Shown here piece by piece: positions 59,294 to 64,000 of a stretch of 64,000 bases of DNA. The DNA lies in assembly GCA_964450385.1 (NCBI GenBank), contig CAYVEC010000002.1, forward strand, positions 67,903 to 131,902, in the 5' to 3' direction. Under the pieces are notes generated by a model, which was not told the DNA's origin, did not search any database, and saw nothing but the letters and a program-made list of their open reading frames with translations. The position numbers and the translations under genes are program-made. How positions within the stretch are numbered: the first letter of the stretch is position 1; each line of letters opens with the position of its first letter. This DNA is from JAKLFA01 sp964450385. Lineage in GTDB: Bacteria; Omnitrophota; Gorgyraeia; Zapsychrales; JANLHA01.

Positions 59294-59591
59294 TATGCGC
59301 TCCTCATCATGTTAATAAAAATAAATCTCCCCCTACTGAGGGTTGGAAAGCATTTGTGTTTAAATATAGTTAATAACATTAATAATCGGAATCGTAAATA
59401 AAGATACATGAAGAGTCGGGTTCTGTCAACGGGACACTCCCCCCCAAACCCGGACAGAACCAAAAGCCCTCCCAGAACCAAAAATACACCGATACCATGG
59501 ATCACGAGACCCGAGGCGCCACGCCAAGCCTAACCTGTTGGGAATCAACGTGTTGAAATCCTAGGCCGTCCGATCTGATCAGCCCCCGACT
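59294..59591. other. Noncoding gap with PEP-CTERM promoter region
   Basis: About 298 bases between PEP-CTERM gene 2 and the RND pump gene. The left part is an AT-rich leader of about 110 bases; the middle holds the promoter and conserved box (59401-59460); the right part to 59591 has no recognisable feature and no clear terminator for the RND gene, apart from a short CCTAGGCCG run. Confidence 0.5.
59401..59460 (-). promoter_or_regulatory. Promoter and conserved upstream box of PEP-CTERM gene 2
   Basis: TTGACA (59424-59429) and TATCTT (59401-59406) with a 17-base spacer. Immediately upstream, 59430-59459 repeats the box of PEP-CTERM gene 1. Conserved parts on the minus strand are TTCTGTC-x-GGGTT, a G-rich centre, and TGTCCC-x-TTGACA, with two TGTC sites 20 bases apart. 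Confidence 0.8.
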
Positions 59592-62500
59592 CTATGCCGC
59601 GCGGCGCACGAGCCGGCCCAAAAAATTCTTCACCCGATGGACATACCAAAAGGTGAGCGGTGTAAAGACAAAACTAAAGACAATCGAGGCCAGCATGCCG
59701 CCGATCATGACCGCACCCATCGCGGATTTGACCGGCATGACAGACCACAGCTGCGGAAGAACGCCGAGCACGATCGCCAAAGACGTCATAATGATCGCGC
59801 GGAATTTTTCCGAGGCGCCAAGCCAGAGGGCCTCGATGACCGGGACCCCCTCGTTCATTTTAAGAAGGGCGTAATCCAGCAGGAGGATCGAGTTGTTCAC
59901 CACCATCCCCACGAGCATGATCATCCCGAGCATCGAGGCGATATTGATCGACTGCCCGAGGAAAAACAGGGCATAGAACACCCCGATGAACGACGTCGCC
60001 ACCGACCACAGAATCGGCAGGGGATAAAAGAACGAGTTCATGAGCGCGCACAAGAGCATCAGGGTCAGGATGACCGCGAGCAAAAAGGCCTTCCCCGTCT
60101 CCCGGCTCGATTCGTCCTGGTGTTCGGAAGCCCCCGAATAAACGTATCGATACCCCTCGTCAAACGATACCGCCTTAAAAGCCTCGTCCAAGACCGTTTT
60201 CACATATCCGGCGTTGGATTTCGCAAGATATCCGTCAAGCGTAATGATCCGTTCTTTGTCCCGATGACGGATCGTCGGGATCGCCTTGTCCTCCTTGATC
60301 GATCCAAAGGCATTGACCGGGTTCAGGCCCTTGCGCGAGATCACGCTGATCTGACTGATGTCGTCGAAATCCTCGGTGTATTTTTCATCGAGTTGGACAT
60401 TAATATCATATTCCTCGCCGGCCTCTTTATAGACATTCGTGTCATCCCCATAAACAGAGGTCCGAACGATCGTGCCAACCTCGACGTCAGTAACCCCGGC
60501 CCCTACCATCCGTTCTTGATCAGGAACAAACACGACCTCTTTTTTGGGGATCTTATATGACGATTTCACCGACCGGAAATAGCCGCTGTCCTCCATGATC
60601 CGTTTCATCTCGCGCGAGATGGCGATCATCTTGTTGTAATCCAGGCCATAGAGATCGATCGTGATATCGCCCTCAACGCCGCCGCGGGCCTCCCCGCGTT
60701 CAATGTTGATCTCGGCGTCCGGGATCTGGGCCATGAAGGGAATAAGCTCATGAATAATATCCACATCACTCCGCCGGCGTTCAGCCAAAGGAACGAGATT
60801 CACCACCACCGCGGCATTCTCCACCCCATCGGTTCCGATAGACGTCAGGAGGGTCTCGACCTCACGGATCTGCTCCAGCCGTTTTTCGATGAGCCCGGCG
60901 ACCTCGGAAGTCCGCTCGATCGTGGACCCCTGCGGCATCTCGACCTTCACCGTGATCATATTCTCATCCGAATCCGGAAAAAAGTCGCTGCCGATATACG
61001 GCATGATCCACCGGAGGGAAAAGAAGCATAACAGCATCACGAGAACCGTGGTCTTTGGAAAACGAAAGGTGAGATTAAAAATCCGCTGGTACTCCCTGAG
61101 GAGCGCAGCCATGACCCGCTCGGTCACCGCAACGATCCACAGGAAAGGATTCAAGGCCCAATGCCGTTTCTTCCCGCCGTCTTTTTTCTTTTTTAAAATC
61201 AGACCGCAGAGCATCGGGGTCAGGGTAAAAGAGGCCAGGAGCGAAAAGACCGTGGCATAAATGACCGTAAGCCCGAACGAGCGCATAAACTGGCCGATGA
61301 TCCCCCCCATCGACGAGATCGGCATAAAGACAACGAGATTCGTTCCGGTCGAGGCAAAGATCGCCGAGGCCACTTCCCGGGTCCCGCTGATGGCCGCGGC
61401 CTTGGGATCGTCCCCGCGGCTCAAATGGACCAGAACATTCTCCACAATAATAATGGCGTTCGCAATGAGCGTGCCCAGAACCGTCGCAATGGCCAATAAC
61501 GTGACCGTATTGATGGTGAACCCCGAGGCATCGACCAAAAACAAAGTCGAGATCACGGATGTCGGGATAGTGATCGAAGCGATAAAGGTCAGATTGATCT
61601 CACCGGTGAACACAAAAAGGATCAGGACCGTCAAGAGGATGCCGACGATGATGCCCTGATACGTCTGATGTGTTTCCTCAACGATAAAATCCGTGGTGTC
61701 GGTCGCGATCTCGAGCGCGACGCCCTCGGGGAGCAGGGCCCGAAGGCCGGGGATCCGGCGCCGGACTTCACGCGAGATGTCAACGGCATTACCGTCAGAG
61801 ACTTTGTTAAGAGACAGCCCCACGACCTCCCGACCGTTATACCGGGCGATCGTCTCCACGTCCTTAAATCCATCCTCGACACGCGCGATCTCTTTAAGCG
61901 GGAAATGGCTGCCGTCGCGCGAAACAATGAGCATGTTCGCGATATCCTCCGGGCTCTCAAACTCGCCGAGGAACCGCAGGCTGAGCGAGGTCTCGCCCTT
62001 CTCAAGAAGCCCACCGGGTATATTCTTATTCTTCGCCCGGATACTCGCCACGATATCCGTGATCGTGACATAATGTTTTTTCATGAGCATCGGATCCGCG
62101 ATCACGTTAATCTGACGACGTTTGCCGCCGTAAAGATCGACATTCGCGACCCCGTTGATCGATGAAAAACGGTCTTTCAATTTCTTGTCCGCGAACTCAT
62201 ACAGGGTCCGGCTGTCCACGGTCGGGCTCGAGAGGACCAGGTCCATAACCGGCTCCATAAGAGGATCATATTTTTCGATCACCGGCTTTTCAATGCCCTC
62301 CGGCAGGTCATTCAGGATCGCCTCAACCTTATCCTTGACCTCAATGAACTTGATGTTAACATCCGACGAGAGAAGAAACTCAATAAGGATATACCCGAAA
62401 TTTTCATAGGAATAACTCTGGATCTTTTTGATCTCCGAAAGCTCGGCAACCGCGTCCTCGATTTTATTGGCCACGAGGGTCTCGACCTCAAGCGGGGTCG

Positions 62501-62654
62501 CGCCCGGATATGTGACCGTGACGGTGACGATCGGGAAATCGATCTGAGGCGATTTTTCGATCCTTAGATTGAAGATCGAGACGACCCCCAGCACAACAAA
62601 GACCGCCACAAACATCATGGTGGTGATCGGTCTCCTGACAAAAAACTCAATCAT
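59592..62654 (-). CDS. RND efflux pump inner-membrane subunit (AcrB-type)
   Basis: 1020 residues from ATG 62654 (GGAGGCGGGGG upstream). Starts IEFFVRRPITTMMFVAVFVV; the FPIVTVTVTYPGATPLEVE loop and VANVDLYGGKRRQINVI identify the HAE1/heavy-metal-like RND group. Proton relay helix 4 carries the expected Asp-free variant region (LLAIATVLGTLIANAIIIVENVLVHLSRG), in which the usual Asp-Asp pair is not obvious; this is worth comparing with homologues. Two large periplasmic domains and 12 helices. Last gene of the tolC-adaptor-pump order; it overlaps the adaptor by eight bases. Substrate unknown. Confidence 0.88.
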   Translation of the reverse strand: MIEFFVRRPITTMMFVAVFVVLGVVSIFNLRIEKSPQIDFPIVTVTVTYPGATPLEVETLVANKIEDAVAELSEIKKIQSYSYENFGYILIEFLLSSDVNIKFIEVKDKVEAILNDLPEGIEKPVIEKYDPLMEPVMDLVLSSPTVDSRTLYEFADKKLKDRFSSINGVANVDLYGGKRRQINVIADPMLMKKHYVTITDIVASIRAKNKNIPGGLLEKGETSLSLRFLGEFESPEDIANMLIVSRDGSHFPLKEIARVEDGFKDVETIARYNGREVVGLSLNKVSDGNAVDISREVRRRIPGLRALLPEGVALEIATDTTDFIVEETHQTYQGIIVGILLTVLILFVFTGEINLTFIASITIPTSVISTLFLVDASGFTINTVTLLAIATVLGTLIANAIIIVENVLVHLSRGDDPKAAAISGTREVASAIFASTGTNLVVFMPISSMGGIIGQFMRSFGLTVIYATVFSLLASFTLTPMLCGLILKKKKDGGKKRHWALNPFLWIVAVTERVMAALLREYQRIFNLTFRFPKTTVLVMLLCFFSLRWIMPYIGSDFFPDSDENMITVKVEMPQGSTIERTSEVAGLIEKRLEQIREVETLLTSIGTDGVENAAVVVNLVPLAERRRSDVDIIHELIPFMAQIPDAEINIERGEARGGVEGDITIDLYGLDYNKMIAISREMKRIMEDSGYFRSVKSSYKIPKKEVVFVPDQERMVGAGVTDVEVGTIVRTSVYGDDTNVYKEAGEEYDINVQLDEKYTEDFDDISQISVISRKGLNPVNAFGSIKEDKAIPTIRHRDKERIITLDGYLAKSNAGYVKTVLDEAFKAVSFDEGYRYVYSGASEHQDESSRETGKAFLLAVILTLMLLCALMNSFFYPLPILWSVATSFIGVFYALFFLGQSINIASMLGMIMLVGMVVNNSILLLDYALLKMNEGVPVIEALWLGASEKFRAIIMTSLAIVLGVLPQLWSVMPVKSAMGAVMIGGMLASIVFSFVFTPLTFWYVHRVKNFLGRLVRRAA

Positions 62655-63330
62655 CCCCCGCCTCCTTGTCCGAACCACGCACAATATTCAGCCGGTCCCC
62701 ATCGGCCAGCATCGAGAACCCCTTGACGATCACCTCATCGCCCTCGCTCAATCCCTCGGAGACGACCGCGCCGTACCCATCCCGCTGACCGATCGTCACG
62801 GGCTGGCGGACCGCCTTGCCGCCAACCGCCTTCCAAACAAAAAACTCTCCCTGCTCCTGATCAACGATCTCATTGGACACACAGATGACCGCACGCAGGG
62901 TATCAATATGGGCATAGGCCACGACCCATCCGTCGAGATGTATATCCTGATCAAGACGGACCAGCACCGCGTACATCCCGGTCTCAAGCGAGATCTCATC
63001 CGCGATCATGGAGATGGCCCCTTTAAAGACCTCCCCATCCACGCGGAACTCCATCTCCTCGCCGACATGGACCTGGTCACGGACCTCCTTCGAGACGTGC
63101 CCTTCGAAAAGCCGGTCCCCGATCTGCCATGCCGTGACCTTAATATAAAAAGGGACATCCTGACGCTCCACGCGGGCCGTCACCACAGGCTTGCCCTTAT
63201 TCCTCCATTCCGAGACCGTGCTTAACACGTCGCTACGTCGTTCACGGTCAATCATCTCCCGTTTCCAAACCACCAAAACGACGGTGAGCGCGATAAGAAA
63301 AAAATACATCCAGTTCCGTTTTCTATTCAT
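62647..63330 (-). CDS. Short periplasmic adaptor (membrane fusion protein)
   Basis: 227 residues from ATG 63330; a TTG at 63342 is also in frame. One N-terminal membrane helix (NWMYFFLIALTVVLVVW), then beta-barrel-domain-like sequence (DRLFEGHVSKEVRDQVHVGEEMEF, LVRLDQDIHLDGWVVAYA) and a membrane-proximal end (VTIGQRDGYGAVVSEGLSEGDEVIVKG). The lipoyl and coiled-coil hairpin domains of a normal 350-400-residue adaptor are not found. It overlaps the tolC end by eight bases. Such a hairpin-less adaptor would contact TolC differently from AcrA. Confidence 0.72.
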   Translation of the reverse strand: MNRKRNWMYFFLIALTVVLVVWKREMIDRERRSDVLSTVSEWRNKGKPVVTARVERQDVPFYIKVTAWQIGDRLFEGHVSKEVRDQVHVGEEMEFRVDGEVFKGAISMIADEISLETGMYAVLVRLDQDIHLDGWVVAYAHIDTLRAVICVSNEIVDQEQGEFFVWKAVGGKAVRQPVTIGQRDGYGAVVSEGLSEGDEVIVKGFSMLADGDRLNIVRGSDKEAGDD

Positions 63331-64000
63331 GGCCTGTTCCAATCAGTGTCAATTTCTCGATGTTCGCGAGGATCACATTTAAATGAAACAACGTCTCTTC
63401 CTTTTTCACCTTCGCGCCCGTGAGCTGAAGCTCCGCGTCGTTAAGGTCTGTCACCGAGACCTGTCCGGACCCAAAAAGCTCCTGGCTGTACTGGAACGAC
63501 TCCTCGGCCCAGCGGATCGCCTCGATATTCGCCTCGAGTGTCTTTTTATATTCACGGTACGCGTTGATCGCCTGGTCCAGGGAGAGGAGATAATTTTTCA
63601 CTTCCTTCGCGTGCTGAAGCTCGGCATTCCGACGGTCGATCCGGGCCTGGGCAAGCTTCTCCTGATCGAATCCGCCGAGCCAAATCGGCACACTGACGTT
63701 GATCCCGGCGACGCCATAATCATCCATGCGGTCATTCCTGACATGAGCATCATCAGCGTCGCCCTTGCGGTTCCAGGTCGCAAAAACCGAGACCTCAGGG
63801 AACAGGGCCCCGGTCTTAGACTGGACCAAATTCTCCTCTTCGCGGATCTTCTGGGCGAGGGCCTTCAGGGCCGGCTGGCGGTCGATCACGGCCCGGGCCA
63901 GGACCTCGCGGTCAAGGTCAGGGTATTCTTCGCTAAACCCCTCGGTCAATTCAAGCCCTTCGCCCGGTCGCGCGCCGATCGCGACCTTCAGGGTCTCCAT
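63323..64000 (-). CDS. TolC-family outer-membrane efflux protein, 5' end outside window
   Basis: 225 codons are open to the window edge; an internal Met at the edge is not taken as the true start. The visible part is the C-terminal half of a TolC-like (OEP) protein: QPALKALAQKIREEENLVQS, then TGALFPEVSVFATWNRKG, GINVSVPIWLGGFDQEKLAQ, the helical barrel EVKNYLLSLDQAINAYREY and QELFGSGQVSVTDLNDAELQ. These are the second repeat of OEP proteins. First gene of the efflux unit in transcription order. Confidence 0.9.
   Translation of the reverse strand: METLKVAIGARPGEGLELTEGFSEEYPDLDREVLARAVIDRQPALKALAQKIREEENLVQSKTGALFPEVSVFATWNRKGDADDAHVRNDRMDDYGVAGINVSVPIWLGGFDQEKLAQARIDRRNAELQHAKEVKNYLLSLDQAINAYREYKKTLEANIEAIRWAEESFQYSQELFGSGQVSVTDLNDAELQLTGAKVKKEETLFHLNVILANIEKLTLIGTGHE

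Noticed and set aside
1..64000. CRISPR array, tRNA or rRNA genes, IS elements, integrase or phage genes
   Set aside because: No direct-repeat array, cloverleaf, rRNA core sequence, transposase or integrase motif was seen in reading either strand.

Overview
This 64 kb window is a GC-rich, densely coding piece of a Gram-negative-type bacterial chromosome. It carries a type II secretion (T2SS) operon, a TolC/adaptor/RND efflux set, an MMPL exporter beside a beta-barrel protein, and two PEP-CTERM proteins. The 1567-residue exported protein at 37488-42191 has an N-terminal region of a kind I associate with Candidatus Omnitrophota, so that phylum is my best guess (inference, about 0.6). Apart from four plus-strand genes (a HAD phosphatase, uppP, a speD-like gene and a SET gene) and some short leader frames, everything reads on the minus strand. 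No rRNA, tRNA, CRISPR array, IS element or integrase was recognised.

Layout, in coordinate order. 1-4614: the minus-strand run ends with a peptidoglycan amidase, murI, a complete queD-queC-queE-queF queuosine-precursor set and rph, which is cut by the window edge. 4631-16825: one long T2SS-type operon, transcribed as secretin paralogue, gspE, F, G, H, I, J, K, a PilM/GspL-like gene, a PilO/GspM-like gene, a GspC-like gene, then the main secretin. 16879-24000: a CPBP protease with TPR tail, a YwqK-like protein, a UPF0489 protein, a receiver-like protein, HAD and inositol-monophosphatase-type phosphatases, a PP-loop tRNA thiolase candidate and an RsmB/NOP2 methylase. 24200-33200: ATP-PFK, an ArsP-like permease with a 56-residue Cys-rich partner, a pyruvate kinase lacking its C-terminal domain, MscS, UV endonuclease, flavodoxin-like oxidoreductases and ferritin. 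33309-35412: uppP, then a structured leader followed by a speD-like gene overlapping a SET-domain gene. 35411-36938: a radical SAM enzyme downstream of a 27-codon peptide gene containing CCCCG and flanked by perfect hairpins. 37488-49543: the giant methyltransferase/kinase-like protein, dodecin, two HD-GYP proteins and the barrel/LolA-like/MMPL export cluster. 49723-54326: a PEP-CTERM protein beside a PLP decarboxylase, ATP-grasp and GNAT cluster. 54618-59293: YqaE, SSB, a papain-like protease with PKD and FN3 domains, and a second PEP-CTERM protein. 59592-64000: an RND efflux operon, incomplete at its 5' end.

The strongest unexplained signals are as follows. (1) The two PEP-CTERM genes share a near-identical 36-bp promoter box containing TTGACA and two GACA sites exactly 20 bp apart. 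(2) A tiny Lys-rich/CCCCG peptide gene is paired with a radical SAM enzyme. (3) A speD-like/SET operon sits behind a structured leader. (4) The giant exported protein carries duplicated methyltransferase and kinase-like modules, the second kinase being degenerate. (5) The GNAT/ATP-grasp/PLP-decarboxylase cassette lies next to a PEP-CTERM gene.
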